Assembly: GCA_025057755.1 (NCBI GenBank)
Contig: JANWVC010000007.1
Coordinates: forward strand, 1-64,000
DNA: 64,000 nt
DNA from: Limisphaera sp.
Lineage (GTDB): Bacteria; Verrucomicrobiota; Verrucomicrobiia; Limisphaerales; Limisphaeraceae
Direction: 5' to 3'
Part shown: in pieces, positions 26,212-35,861 of the stretch
Position numbering within the stretch: the stretch's first letter is position 1
Layout of the letters: every line of letters starts with the position of its first letter
Made by a program: the position numbers and the translations under genes
The notes under the pieces: model-generated
The model's input: the letters and a program-made list of their open reading frames with translations, nothing else
What the model was told of the DNA's origin: nothing
The model's database searches: none

Positions 26212-27528
26212 ATGGGATTAGAAAGCCGGAGTTGGAGATGGATCTGGGCAGTGGCGGCGGCCGGTTGCCTCGTCGGGTTGGCATGGGTGGTTTGGTGGCG
26301 CCATCGGGTGCCGATTTATGAGGTCCAAGCCACACCTGTGGTTCGAAGAGACCTTACCGAGGTGGTGGTGGCCAATGGACGCATCCAGCCCGTGGTGCAG
26401 GTCAAAATCAGCGCTGAGGTCAGCGGCGAGATCGTGGAATTGCTCGTGAAGGAAGGCCAGACCGTTCAACAGGGGCAGTTAGTGGCGCGCATCAAACCGG
26501 ACGTGTACGAAGCCAACCGCCGCTCGGCGGAGGCGTCCTATCGGGCAGCGGTTTCTGCTCGCGATCAGGCCTCAGCGAATGCTCGCAAGGCGGAGCTGGA
26601 GTACGAACGACATGCGCAATTGCACCGAGCGAAATTGATTTCGGAATCAATGTTTGAAGAGTATCGGACTGCCTTGGAGGTGGCACAGGCTCAACTCCGG
26701 CACGCTGATCATCAGGTCGAGGTTGCGCGGGCGGCCCTGGCTCGCGCCGAAGAAGAATTGGCCAAGACCACCATTTATGCGCCGATTCATGGTACGGTCA
26801 GTCGCTTGAGTGTGGAGCGAGGGGAGCGCGTTGCGGGTAACACCTTGATGGCAGGAACTGAAATTATGACGATTGCTGATTTGAACAACATGGAGGCGCG
26901 CGTGGAGGTGGGTGAGACGGACGTCGTGTGGCTGCGGCCCGGTCAGAAAGCGCGGTTGGAAGTGGACGCCTTCCGCGATCGAAAATTTACTGGTCTGGTC
27001 ACGGAGATTGCGAACTCGTCGCGGAACCTGAATCAACCGTTGGGCTCGCAGGAGGCCACTAAGTTTGAAGTGCGCATTCGTATTCAGGAAAAGGAAGCAT
27101 TTCGACCGGGCATGAGTGTGACGGCCGAGATCGAAACGCGTTATCGCACCAATGTGCTGGCCGTCCCTTTGGCCAGCGTTACCACGCGCCTAGCGGGGAC
27201 TGATCGAGCGGACCGTGATCGGCGCGACACATCGACAGAAGCAGTGGGTAACGATGCGGCATGGTTCGCCAATAAGCCGGCCGCGCGGCGCGAGCGGGAG
27301 CCTGCCAAATCGGCCCATGTCGTATTTGTAGTCGAGGGGGACCAAGTCCGAATGGTGCCGGTAAAACTGGGTATCAGCGACGCGGAGTATTGGGAGGTTG
27401 AGGAAGGCCTGAAGGAAGGTCAACTGGTGGTTTCGGGTGGCTATAAAGTCATTCATCAGGATTTGGTCGATGGCGCACGAGTGAGGATGGCAGCCATCGC
27501 AGGGCATAACCGCAAGGAGAGCGGTTGA
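26212..27528 (+). CDS. MacA-like periplasmic adaptor (membrane fusion protein)
   Basis: This 438-residue HlyD/RND-type adaptor would bridge an inner-membrane MacB-type pump and an outer-membrane channel. An N-terminal membrane anchor (about 10-28) is followed by the first half of the biotinyl-lipoyl domain (GRIQPVVQVKISAEVSGEI), a coiled-coil hairpin (about 95-180, rich in Ala/Glu/Arg with ISESMFEEYRTALEVAQ), the second lipoyl half (TTIYAPIHGTVSRLSVERG), and beta-barrel and membrane-proximal domains (about 215-435). A charged insertion near 330-365 (TDRADRDRRD, PAARREREPAK) is not typical. The gene heads a cluster with the ATPase and two permeases. No outer-membrane TolC-like gene is in the window. 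Confidence 0.9.
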   Translation: MGLESRSWRWIWAVAAAGCLVGLAWVVWWRHRVPIYEVQATPVVRRDLTEVVVANGRIQPVVQVKISAEVSGEIVELLVKEGQTVQQGQLVARIKPDVYEANRRSAEASYRAAVSARDQASANARKAELEYERHAQLHRAKLISESMFEEYRTALEVAQAQLRHADHQVEVARAALARAEEELAKTTIYAPIHGTVSRLSVERGERVAGNTLMAGTEIMTIADLNNMEARVEVGETDVVWLRPGQKARLEVDAFRDRKFTGLVTEIANSSRNLNQPLGSQEATKFEVRIRIQEKEAFRPGMSVTAEIETRYRTNVLAVPLASVTTRLAGTDRADRDRRDTSTEAVGNDAAWFANKPAARREREPAKSAHVVFVVEGDQVRMVPVKLGISDAEYWEVEEGLKEGQLVVSGGYKVIHQDLVDGARVRMAAIAGHNRKESG

Positions 27529-27634
27529 CGGGAGTAGATGGGGTGTGTGGAGGACTTTCAGGAAACAGGGTTACGGATCTGAGCCGGGCTGGTGACCCTG
27601 TTCTGAGGTATGATCCCGCGAATTAAAGCACGGT

Positions 27635-28324
27635 ATGAATTTAATCCGGCTGGTGAAGGTTGGTCGCTACTACCGCATGGGAAGTGAGGTTATTTATGCG
27701 CTGCAAGAAGTGGATCTGGCCATTGATCATGGGGAGTACGTGGCCATCATGGGGCCGTCCGGATCGGGTAAGTCCACTTTAATGAACATCATCGGTTGTT
27801 TGGACCGTCCCACCTCAGGCCGGTACGAGCTGGAGGGCGTGGACGTTAGCCGCATGGATGATAACCAATTGGCCGACGTGCGCAATCGCCGGGTCGGATT
27901 TGTTTTTCAGAGTTTCCATCTGCTGCCGCGGTCGACAGCCCTGCACAATGTGGAACTGCCGTTGATTTACGCCGGATTGCCTGCGGAGCAGCGCCGTCTT
28001 ATGGCGCTGGAGGCATTGGCGCAAGTGGGGTTGTCTGACCGAGTGCATCATCGCCCGAATGAATTGTCAGGCGGGCAGCGTCAGCGGGTGGCCATTGCAC
28101 GGGCGTTGGTAAACCGGCCTGCCCTGCTGCTCGCGGATGAGCCCACGGGCAACCTGGACTCGCGGACCGGTGAGGAGATTCTGGCCTTGTTTGATGCCTT
28201 GTGGCGTCAGGGGTGTACGATCCTGGTGGTCACCCACGAGGAGGAGGTGGCCCGGCATGCCCGCCGGATTGTGCGCATTCGCGACGGCCGCATTGCTGCA
28301 GATGAAAGGCGGTCCGTATCATGA
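27635..28324 (+). CDS. MacB-type ABC transporter ATP-binding protein
   Basis: This is the energy-coupling ATPase of a MacB/LolD-type ABC exporter that transmits force to the periplasm. At 229 residues it is a stand-alone nucleotide-binding domain. The Walker [10 protein letters not shown] lies at about 41-49, the Q-loop in [12 protein letters not shown], the ABC signature [15 protein letters not shown], Walker [13 protein letters not shown] and the switch histidine in LVVTHEEEV. Its TGA overlaps the ATG of the first permease (ATGA at 28321-28324), so translation is probably coupled. Confidence 0.95.
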   Translation: MNLIRLVKVGRYYRMGSEVIYALQEVDLAIDHGEYVAIMGPSGSGKSTLMNIIGCLDRPTSGRYELEGVDVSRMDDNQLADVRNRRVGFVFQSFHLLPRSTALHNVELPLIYAGLPAEQRRLMALEALAQVGLSDRVHHRPNELSGGQRQRVAIARALVNRPALLLADEPTGNLDSRTGEEILALFDALWRQGCTILVVTHEEEVARHARRIVRIRDGRIAADERRSVS

Positions 28325-29550
28325 AACTGGCCGTAGAAATGGGTGAGGGCTTCCGAATGGCCCTGGCGGCTCTCTGGGCCAACAAACTGCGCGCGGCTCT
28401 CACCACATTGGGCATCGTAATTGGCATTGTGACTGTCACCTTGATGGGCACCGCCATGGAGGGCCTGAATCGTTCTTTCCTGCATAGTGTTTCACGCATC
28501 GGGGCAGACGTCCTGTTCGTAGAGCGCATGGATTGGTTTATCGGGACGCGGGAGGAATGGTTGCGGATGCAAAAGCGCCGGCCCGTTGAGCTGGCTGAGG
28601 CACGAGCGCTGGAACGCGAGGCCTCATTCGCCCTGGCGGTTGCGCCTGTGGCACGAAGCACGCAGCCCGTGGGCTATCAGAACCGCAGCGCTGGCAGCGT
28701 TTTCTTGCTGGGTACTACGGATGCTTATCAATCCACTGCCGGTGTGCGCGTAGCCGCTGGTCGGTTCCTGAGCTCGGCTGATGTGACGGGCGGTCGCCCG
28801 GTTTGCGTAATTGGGACAGAGGTGGCCACGAACCTTTTCCGGTACGAGTCGCCCCTGGGACGCCGGATCCGAATTGGCGGTCAAATCTTTGAGGTGGTGG
28901 GTGTGCTCGAACGGCAGGGGCGGTTTTTGGGTGCCTTCAGCATGGACAACCAGATCATTATACCGTTGCAGGCTTTTCTGGAGGCCTTTCACAGCCGGCC
29001 GGACCTGCAAATCCAGGTCAAAGTGGGGAACGTGGCGACGTTGGAAGATGCGCGCGAGGAGTTGCGTCAGTTGATGCGTCGGGTACGCCGCCTGGCTCCG
29101 GGGGAACCGGACGATTTCTCCATCAATCAGCAACAACAGTTTATTCGAATTTTTCAGCAGGTGGGTGGGACCATTGCAGCGGTCGGGCTGTTCATTACCG
29201 GTTTATCATTGTTCGTGGGTGGCATCGGCATCATGAACATCATGTTCGTGTCGGTGGCCGAGCGAACCCGCGAGATTGGCATCCGAAAAGCAGTGGGGGC
29301 CAAATGCCGGGCCATTCTCGTCCAGTTTTTACTAGAGGCGGTGGCGATTTGTGTCATGGGTGGCGCTTTGTCGCTGGCGATTGCCTGGCCTGCGACCTGG
29401 CTTTTGCAGAGGCTGTTGCCGGCGCAGATGTCACTGCGGGTGGTGGGCTTGGCCATGGCAGTCGCTTTGGTGACTGGACTGATGTCGGGTTTGGCTCCTG
29501 CGTGGCGGGCGGCCCGGTTGGATCCCGTAGAGGCACTGCGCGCGGAATGA
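28321..29550 (+). CDS. MacB/FtsX-type ABC permease (first of two)
   Basis: This 409-residue permease has the MacB topology: one N-terminal membrane helix (about 25-45, [17 protein letters not shown]), a large periplasmic MacB-PCD domain (about 50-280), and three C-terminal helices with the FtsX core (about 285-400), including [30 protein letters not shown], and a terminal [12 protein letters not shown]. Export substrates cannot be predicted from sequence. It overlaps the ATPase gene by four bases and is followed three bases later by a second permease. Confidence 0.93.
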   Translation: MKLAVEMGEGFRMALAALWANKLRAALTTLGIVIGIVTVTLMGTAMEGLNRSFLHSVSRIGADVLFVERMDWFIGTREEWLRMQKRRPVELAEARALEREASFALAVAPVARSTQPVGYQNRSAGSVFLLGTTDAYQSTAGVRVAAGRFLSSADVTGGRPVCVIGTEVATNLFRYESPLGRRIRIGGQIFEVVGVLERQGRFLGAFSMDNQIIIPLQAFLEAFHSRPDLQIQVKVGNVATLEDAREELRQLMRRVRRLAPGEPDDFSINQQQQFIRIFQQVGGTIAAVGLFITGLSLFVGGIGIMNIMFVSVAERTREIGIRKAVGAKCRAILVQFLLEAVAICVMGGALSLAIAWPATWLLQRLLPAQMSLRVVGLAMAVALVTGLMSGLAPAWRAARLDPVEALRAE

Positions 29551-29553
29551 CGC

Positions 29554-30870
29554 GTGGAATCATTGCAAACACCTGTTCCAATCATCGATTCAAGGAAAGT
29601 GGCCAAGCCATCCTCGCCTGCATGGGTGACGCTAAAGGCTGAAATTGCAGAGGGGTGCCGCATGGCCATCGCCGCGCTGGCCGCGCACAAGTTACGGAGC
29701 GGGTTGACGTTGTTGGGAGTTTTGGTCGGCGTGTTCTCCATCATGTTGACGATGACCGCCTTGCGTGTGTTGCAGCGGAATGTGGAGCGCGAATTGAGCC
29801 AGATGGGGGCCCATACGTTTGCTGTGCGGAAGTGGCCCGCCATTTACTTTGGCGGGCCGGAAGGTTCGGAGAGGTATCGGCGTCGAAAGCCCGTCACGTG
29901 GGAGCAAGGCCGCCAGGTTGCGCAACGCGCCAAGCAAGTGGCCAGTGTGGGCGTCGAGGATAACTTTTGGGTTGGCGAAGTTGTGAGCCGACATGGCCGG
30001 ACTCCTCCGCTTGTGCAACTCTTGGGTGTGACGGAAGGCTGTTTCCCGGCGCGGAACTGGGTGGTTGCGGAGGGTCGGGCCTTGATGGAAGACGATGTGG
30101 CTAACGGGAGGCAGGTTTGTGTGTTGGGGGCAGGGGTGGCGCGGGTTCTTTTCCCATTTGGATCAGCGGTCGGCGAGACCATCAAGATGGACGGTGTGCC
30201 CTACCGCGTGGTGGGTGTCTTGGAGGCCAGAGGCACAGCCCAGGGGAGCGAGCAGGACAACTTCGTGGCCATCCCGCTTCGGACCGCCCTCAATCGTTAC
30301 GGACGGCCGGGTCGGAGTCTGACGTTGCTGGTGCGGGCTCGCGACGCCACCGTGTTCGACGATTGTGTGGAAGAGGTGCGGGGGCTTCTGCGGCTGGCGC
30401 GGCAGGTACCGCCGGGGGAACCGGATGATTTCGAGATTTTTTCGAATGATTCCGTGATTGAGCAATTCCAAACGCTGACCTTCGCAGTGCGAGTGGGCGT
30501 GAGTCTGATCAGCTCCATTGCCTTGTTGGCGGCCGGGGTGGGAATTATGAACATCATGTTGGTGTCAGTGACGGAGCGGACTCGGGAGATTGGCATCCGG
30601 CGTGCAGTGGGTGCCAAACGCCGTCATATTTTGCTGCAGTTTATTCTGGAAGCAGTTCTGCTTTGCGAGCTGGGTGGCGTAGTGGGCATTCTACTTGGTA
30701 TTGTGGGTGGAAACCTCGCAGCGTTGTACTTCAAGGTGCCGCCCGCTCTGCCCTGGGATTGGACTTTTTTGGGGCTTCTCAGTTGCTCTGTTGTCGGGGT
30801 TTTGTTTGGGACGTATCCGGCCTTGAAAGCGGCGTATTTGGATCCCGTCGAGGCGCTCCGTTACGAATAG
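29554..30870 (+). CDS. MacB/FtsX-type ABC permease (second of two)
   Basis: The reading frame opens with GTG at 29554, three bases after the first permease stop, giving 438 residues. An extra N-terminal segment of about 30 residues precedes the first helix, so an internal ATG at 29662 cannot be excluded. It shares the MacB layout of its neighbour: N-terminal helix (SGLTLLGVLVGVFSIMLTM), a periplasmic MacB-PCD domain and three C-terminal helices with GVGIMNIMLVSVTERTREI, IGIRRAVGAK and a closing [11 protein letters not shown]. The divergence between the two permeases suggests an asymmetric pair on one ATPase, though two alternative homodimers remain possible. Confidence 0.92.
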   Translation: MESLQTPVPIIDSRKVAKPSSPAWVTLKAEIAEGCRMAIAALAAHKLRSGLTLLGVLVGVFSIMLTMTALRVLQRNVERELSQMGAHTFAVRKWPAIYFGGPEGSERYRRRKPVTWEQGRQVAQRAKQVASVGVEDNFWVGEVVSRHGRTPPLVQLLGVTEGCFPARNWVVAEGRALMEDDVANGRQVCVLGAGVARVLFPFGSAVGETIKMDGVPYRVVGVLEARGTAQGSEQDNFVAIPLRTALNRYGRPGRSLTLLVRARDATVFDDCVEEVRGLLRLARQVPPGEPDDFEIFSNDSVIEQFQTLTFAVRVGVSLISSIALLAAGVGIMNIMLVSVTERTREIGIRRAVGAKRRHILLQFILEAVLLCELGGVVGILLGIVGGNLAALYFKVPPALPWDWTFLGLLSCSVVGVLFGTYPALKAAYLDPVEALRYE

Positions 30871-31123
30871 ATGCAGGGCCAAGCGGGCCGACGTCATGTC
30901 TCGCCTGCCGTCAGGCATGGGACATTGACGGGCTGTGTGAAACCGTCCTACCCTTGAACCCGACGGTTGAAGCGCGCGACCTTGGCGCTGTTCTGGGTGA
31001 CCGGGTCCGGATTTGACCCGGGTAGGTTGAAACGGGATGGCCGAAGGTCGCATGGGTAGGAGCTCCGGGATGCTGCAGATCCCGGTCGTTCTCCGGGGGT
31101 ACGGGTAAGCAACACGACACGGC

Positions 31124-33208
31124 ATGAAAACCTATTCTGCTTCGGACATTCGAAACTTCGCTCTTGTGGGTCACGCCTCTTCTGGAAAAACCATGCTCAG
31201 CGAATGCATGCTGGCTTGTGCAGGTGTGATCAACCGCTTGGGCAGTATCACGCAGGGGACCACGGTATCCGATTATCACGACAACGAGCGGGAGCGAAAA
31301 ATTTCCATCCAGACCTCCATGTTGCATCTGGAATGGCTGGGCCGGAAGTTCAACATCCTCGATTGCCCGGGATACCTGGATTTCCTCGCAGAAGCGTTGG
31401 GGGCGCTTCGAGTGGCCGACCTGGCCGTGATCGTGGTTGATGCCAAGGATGGGCCCGGGGTGGGGACCATGCAGGTTTGGGAATGGGCCAATCAGTTTGG
31501 CTTGCCCAAGCTTTTTGTGATTAACGGACTTGATAAGGAAAACGCGGACTTTGAGCGCACCTTGGCGCAAATTCGGGAATTCGCCGGCGAACGGGTGTTG
31601 CCCTTGAGTGTGCCGTTGGATGCGGGGCCTTCTTTTCATCGTGTGTTGGACGTGCTGCGCAGCGAAGTGATCGCTTACAATCGGGACGGCAGGGGGCGAT
31701 TCACCGAGTCCCCCGCTGCCGGCGGCGAAGCGCAGCGGGTGAACCAGATGCACGAGAAGCTGATGGAATACATTGCCGAAGCGGATGACTCGCTTACCGA
31801 AAAATACTTGGAACAGGGCCGCTTGACCGAGGAAGAACTCCGAGCCGGTCTGCACAAGGCGATTCTGCAGCAGACGTTTCTTCCGCTGTTTGCCACATGC
31901 GCCGAACAGAACGTAGGAGTGGCGCGTTTGATGGATTTTATTGCCAAATATGGTGCGGCGCCTACGGACCGGCCCAAGATACAAGCTCTGGACGGTAACG
32001 ATCAGCCCATCGAGGTGAGCCTGTCCAATCCCGAGACGGTGGCCTATGTGTTTAAGACCGTCAGCGAGCCTAAGTTTGGGGAGGTTTCGCTCCTGCGGGT
32101 TTATGCCGGCAAGGTGACCGTGGGCGCTGAGTCGTACAACCCGAGGAGTCGGACCACGGAAAAGATCGGCCAGTTATATTTTCTCAATGGCCAGAACCGT
32201 GAACCCGTCAATGAGATCCCTGCGGGGGATCTGGGGGCCACCGTTAAACTGAAGCACACTCACACTTGCGATACTTTGTGCAGTGCGAAATTTGTTTGTC
32301 GGCTGTCGGCTGTGCAGTGGCCAAAGCCCAACATTCACGCGGCCATTGAATTGAAGGTCAAAGGGGAGGAAGACAAACTTTCTCAGGGGTTGGCTGCTTT
32401 GCACGCCGCGGACCCCACCTTTACCTACACTGTGGATGCTGAACTGCGTCAAACCATTTTGTCGGCTCAGGGCGAACTTCACTTGATGGTCATTACGGAT
32501 GAACTTAAGAAGCGCTTCCGAGTCGAAGTGGAATTGGCCCCGCCGCGGATCCGGTTCCGGGAGACCATTAAGTCCAAGGGCGAAGCCAAATACCGGCACA
32601 AAAAACAAACTGGTGGCGCAGGGCAGTTCGCCGAAGTCTGGATGCGAATTGAACCGAAGCCACGGGATACAGGTTTGGAGTTCACGGAGTCATTGGTGGG
32701 TCAGAACGTGGACCGTGTGTTTGTTCCCTCCGTGGAAAAAGGTGTGCAACGGGCTGCCATGGAAGGCATTCTGGCAGGCTATCGTGTGACGGATGTCAAA
32801 ATTGACTTTTATGACGGCAAGATGCATCCGGTTGATTCCAAGGACATCGCATTCCAAATTGCTGGATATGAAGCTTTTAAAGAGGCCTTCCGCTCGGCCA
32901 ATCCCATCTTGCTGGAGCCGATCCAAAACGTTGAGATCCGCGTGCCGGAGGAGTACATGGGGGCGGTCATGGGCGACCTGTCCAGTCGCCGAGGCAAAAT
33001 TGTGGGAATGGAAAGTTTGGGCCGCATGCAAATCATCCGAGCGCAGGTCCCCGCGGCAGAGATGTATCGTTATGCGGTCACGTTGCGCTCGCTGACCGGC
33101 GGGCGGGGGGTGCATTCAGAAGAGTTTAGCCATTACGAAGAAATGCCAGCTGCCTTGGCGCAAAAGGTGATCGAGGAAAGCAAGCGTCAGCGGGAACAAC
33201 AAGCTTGA
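31124..33208 (+). CDS. EF-G-like translational GTPase (EF-G-2 type)
   Basis: The 694-residue product has the full EF-G domain order I-V, so it should act on the ribosome. G1 is GHASSGKT (16-23), the switch II motif is DCPG (80-83), and the G4 position reads NGLD (134-137) instead of the canonical NKxD. The C-terminal part has the domain IV-V signatures HKKQTGGAGQFAEVW and VMGDLSSRRGKIVGME. It resembles the accessory EF-G-2 group rather than the housekeeping EF-G usually found in the str operon, and none of the str operon genes are nearby. Its cellular role in this lineage is unknown; it may act in recycling or under stress. Confidence 0.88.
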   Translation: MKTYSASDIRNFALVGHASSGKTMLSECMLACAGVINRLGSITQGTTVSDYHDNERERKISIQTSMLHLEWLGRKFNILDCPGYLDFLAEALGALRVADLAVIVVDAKDGPGVGTMQVWEWANQFGLPKLFVINGLDKENADFERTLAQIREFAGERVLPLSVPLDAGPSFHRVLDVLRSEVIAYNRDGRGRFTESPAAGGEAQRVNQMHEKLMEYIAEADDSLTEKYLEQGRLTEEELRAGLHKAILQQTFLPLFATCAEQNVGVARLMDFIAKYGAAPTDRPKIQALDGNDQPIEVSLSNPETVAYVFKTVSEPKFGEVSLLRVYAGKVTVGAESYNPRSRTTEKIGQLYFLNGQNREPVNEIPAGDLGATVKLKHTHTCDTLCSAKFVCRLSAVQWPKPNIHAAIELKVKGEEDKLSQGLAALHAADPTFTYTVDAELRQTILSAQGELHLMVITDELKKRFRVEVELAPPRIRFRETIKSKGEAKYRHKKQTGGAGQFAEVWMRIEPKPRDTGLEFTESLVGQNVDRVFVPSVEKGVQRAAMEGILAGYRVTDVKIDFYDGKMHPVDSKDIAFQIAGYEAFKEAFRSANPILLEPIQNVEIRVPEEYMGAVMGDLSSRRGKIVGMESLGRMQIIRAQVPAAEMYRYAVTLRSLTGGRGVHSEEFSHYEEMPAALAQKVIEESKRQREQQA

Positions 33209-33458
33209 GAGAAGCAGGGGAACCCAACACGTTGGCGCTTGACAAAAGGGTCCGAGTTGGGACTGCTCCACCCTTGGATCAAGCTGAGCCGCCAGTGCAG
33301 GGAGCGGTTCATTGTTTGCGCAAGCCGGACAGGGGCGTTTCGGGTCCTCATTCAAGGACTGGGGCGGTAAGTGTGGATGCAAGATCGCTGCCGGCTTTTG
33401 CTTGATCTCCCTGCGGACTTTACACCGGCTCGGCGCTGCGTCATGATAAGGGTGCCCT

Positions 33459-33581
33459 ATGGACGTGTTTTGGAGCATTTGCTGTGTGCCCGTTGGGATT
33501 CTTATTTGCTTTGGACCTGCTTTGATTGCTTGGGTTGGTCAGGAACGTCGGGCGGGACCCGAATCGCGTTCTTGTGATTGA
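33459..33581 (+). CDS. Possible 40-residue single-pass membrane microprotein
   Basis: An ATG at 33459 with AGGG six bases upstream opens a 40-codon frame ending in TGA. The peptide has one hydrophobic span (ICCVPVGILICFGPALIAWV, about residues 7-26) followed by a charged polar tail (GQERRAGPESRSCD). The positive charges after the span predict a cytoplasmic C-terminus. It ends 30 bases before the CDGSH gene on the same strand. No homologue is recognised; coding potential rests on the ribosome-binding site and the clean topology only. Confidence 0.35.
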   Translation: MDVFWSICCVPVGILICFGPALIAWVGQERRAGPESRSCD

Positions 33582-33611
33582 GAATGGGTGTACCCAGATG
33601 CGCTTGGAGTT

Positions 33612-33863
33612 ATGCGTGAACCAAAGATAGCTGCGGATCGGCCTTATGTGATAAATGTGCAACCCGGTACGTATTGGTGGTGCGCGTGCGGGCACTCGGC
33701 TCAACAGCCGTTTTGTGACGGTTCGCACAAGGGCACGGGTCTGGGGCCAGTCAAGGTGGTCTTGCACACGGCTCGCTCCGTCGCATGGTGTGGGTGCAAA
33801 CGGTCTGGGAACGGTGCGTTTTGCGATGGAACACACGCCCGGTTCGCTCAGGGCACTGTTTAG
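33612..33863 (+). CDS. Dual CDGSH iron-sulfur protein
   Basis: This 83-residue protein carries two CDGSH 2Fe-2S motifs, each with three cysteines and one histidine. The first is C24, C26, C35 and H39 (WCACGHSAQQPFCDGSH); the second is C60, C62, C71 and H75 (WCGCKRSGNGAFCDGTH). The tandem arrangement in a single small chain is like the CISD3/mitoNEET-3 class. The ATG at 33612 has a GGAG five bases upstream and is preferred over a GTG at 33588. CDGSH proteins are redox-active electron or cluster carriers. No partner reductase is next to it. Confidence 0.9.
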   Translation: MREPKIAADRPYVINVQPGTYWWCACGHSAQQPFCDGSHKGTGLGPVKVVLHTARSVAWCGCKRSGNGAFCDGTHARFAQGTV

Positions 33864-34092
33864 GATTCGGCCCCTGTTTCACTTGGATTGGAATTGGGCG
33901 TGGAGTCCTTCGGGAGTTGCCGGATCCAGGGCAGGTACCTTGACTGGAAAGGGCGGGTTTTGCGCGCCGTTATCCTCGTCGGCTAGGGTCTTTTACTTCT
34001 CGGTAGGGATTTTCGCTTTGAGTCCGAAAGGAAGGGCCTAGGCATGATGTGCTTCGGTTTTGGTAGCAACCAACTGCGGACCACGATGCGCC

Positions 34093-35454
34093 ATGAAAGA
34101 TTCCCAAGGCAGTAGAGGCACGGGCTTGAGCCGGCGTCGTTTTTTGCAGAAATCCTCCCTGGCTATTGCCGGCACGGCTGCACTGGGCAGCGCGCCATTT
34201 GTCATCACGACTCGGGCGCAGCCGGATGATCCCATTCGGATTGGACTCATCGGTTGCGGCGGCAGGGGTGGCGGCGCGGTCCTGGATGCCCTTGGCGTGA
34301 CTACGGAAGTGGTGTACCCCCGGGAGGGCTATCATACCGAAACAGTCAAAGAGGGTGCTGTCATTCGGCATAAGAATGTAACCGTGGTGGCATTGGCGGA
34401 CGTATTCCCCGATCGGTTGGCGACGTGCCGGCAAAACCTGGCCCGGGTGGGAATCACCGTGCCCAATGACCATTGTTTTGTAGGTTTTGATGCGTATCAA
34501 AAGCTGCTGGCTGTTCCGGAGGTGAATTACGTGATCCTGGCCGAGCCGCCTCATTTCCGGCCCAAGCATCTGATGGCTGCTGTTCAGGCGGGCAAGCATG
34601 TATTTATGGAGAAACCGGCAGCAGTGGATGTTCCGGGAGTACGGCAGGTGATGGAAGCGGGTCGAATCGCCAAGGAGAAGAACCTCGGGATCGTAGCCGG
34701 AACTCAGCGCCGTCACATGCGCAGTTATAATGAGACGATTAAACGCATTCAGGACGGTGTCCTAGGCGAGTTGATGTACGGAACCTGTTACTGGAATGGA
34801 GGCGTGATCTGGGTGGTGGAGCGTCGTCCCGAGTGGTCGGACATGGAATGGCAGTTGCGCAACTGGAATTATTTCACGTGGCTTTCCGGCGACCACATCG
34901 TGGAACAGCACGTGCACAATTTGGACATCATGAATTGGGTCATTGGGACCCATCCCGTTCGGGCCCGAGCTTTGGGCGGGCGGCAAGCGCGACCGCCGGG
35001 CCCAACGTACGGGCACATTTATGATCATTTCGCCGTCGAGTACGAGTATCCCAACGGGGTCCGTGTGTTCAGCCAGTGCCGCCAGATGGATCATTGCGAC
35101 AATCTGGTGGGTGAGTTCATCGCCGGGACCCGGGGCGTGAGCAATTGTCAGAGTTGGATTCGGGTGAAGGGGGGAGAAAGCTGGCGATTCCGAGGTGAAG
35201 AGGTGAATCCGTATGAACAAGAACACCTGGATTTGATTCAAAGCATTCGTGCAGGTCAACCGTTGAACGAGGCACAGGCCATTGCAGAATCTACGCTTAC
35301 GGGCATCATGGGTCGCGAATCGGCTTACAGCGGCAAAACCGTCGAGTGGGATACCCTATTGGCGTCTAACCGCCGTTTGGGACCTGAGAAATACGAATTC
35401 GGTCCTTTGCCGTTTCCCGAGGTGCCAGTCCCTGGCCGTTATCGCCTAGAGTAA
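34093..35454 (+). CDS. Tat-exported Gfo/Idh/MocA-family oxidoreductase
   Basis: The ATG at 34093 gives a 453-residue precursor with a twin-arginine signal (SRRRFLQK, residues 13-20) and a hydrophobic stretch ending near residue 42. The mature enzyme starts with the Rossmann segment RIGLIGCGGRGGG (about 49-61). It continues with VVALADVFPDR, VFMEKPAAVD (the EKP catalytic lysine) and GTQRRHMRSYNETI, and later GDHIVEQHVHNLDIMNWV, where active-site histidines are usual in this family. Folded, cofactor-loaded export by Tat is typical of these proteins in Planctomycetota and Verrucomicrobiota, where they act on sugars or sugar acids. The substrate is not predictable. The gene stands alone. Confidence 0.9.
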   Translation: MKDSQGSRGTGLSRRRFLQKSSLAIAGTAALGSAPFVITTRAQPDDPIRIGLIGCGGRGGGAVLDALGVTTEVVYPREGYHTETVKEGAVIRHKNVTVVALADVFPDRLATCRQNLARVGITVPNDHCFVGFDAYQKLLAVPEVNYVILAEPPHFRPKHLMAAVQAGKHVFMEKPAAVDVPGVRQVMEAGRIAKEKNLGIVAGTQRRHMRSYNETIKRIQDGVLGELMYGTCYWNGGVIWVVERRPEWSDMEWQLRNWNYFTWLSGDHIVEQHVHNLDIMNWVIGTHPVRARALGGRQARPPGPTYGHIYDHFAVEYEYPNGVRVFSQCRQMDHCDNLVGEFIAGTRGVSNCQSWIRVKGGESWRFRGEEVNPYEQEHLDLIQSIRAGQPLNEAQAIAESTLTGIMGRESAYSGKTVEWDTLLASNRRLGPEKYEFGPLPFPEVPVPGRYRLE

Positions 35455-35861
35455 GACCCTCGGGCGGTTTGCTCAGCGCCAGTAGCTCGGAGATGAAAGG
35501 TGCAGGCTTCGAACGAAGCTTGTGGGATCAGTATTGCGTTGATTGTGTCGGCTCGAAGCCGCTCGCCTTTTGTCACTTTATCGAAGAGCTGACAGAGCGA
35601 CCAACGGCTTAGACTTTATCGTGATGCGCCGCTGCAGGGTTCAAGTCCTCGGAATGGCCGCCCCCAGCGCCCCTGAGATACGTTGCACCTTGTTACTTGG
35701 TTCAGCAAGCTGGTGCATGGATACTGCTCATGGAACGACTCCCCGCGATGGGCATGTCGGACTTTAGTTAGGCCAAACGGGGCTTCAAAAGGGTCGGACG
35801 GCGGAGTGACAGCGCGCCCGGTCGTAGGTATGTTAAAAAGGGGTAGACACGGGGATGAATC
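35455..35861. other. Gap without a recognisable gene
   Basis: These 407 bases hold only short frames. A segment near 35636-35649 resembles a tRNA T-loop, but no cloverleaf can be built around it. Confidence 0.5.

Noticed and set aside
30911-31984. 357-codon minus-strand open frame
   Set aside because: It mostly overlaps the EF-G-like gene in antisense and shows no domain.
35636-35649. tRNA T-loop-like sequence on the plus strand
   Set aside because: The flanking bases do not form a T stem, acceptor stem or anticodon arm.
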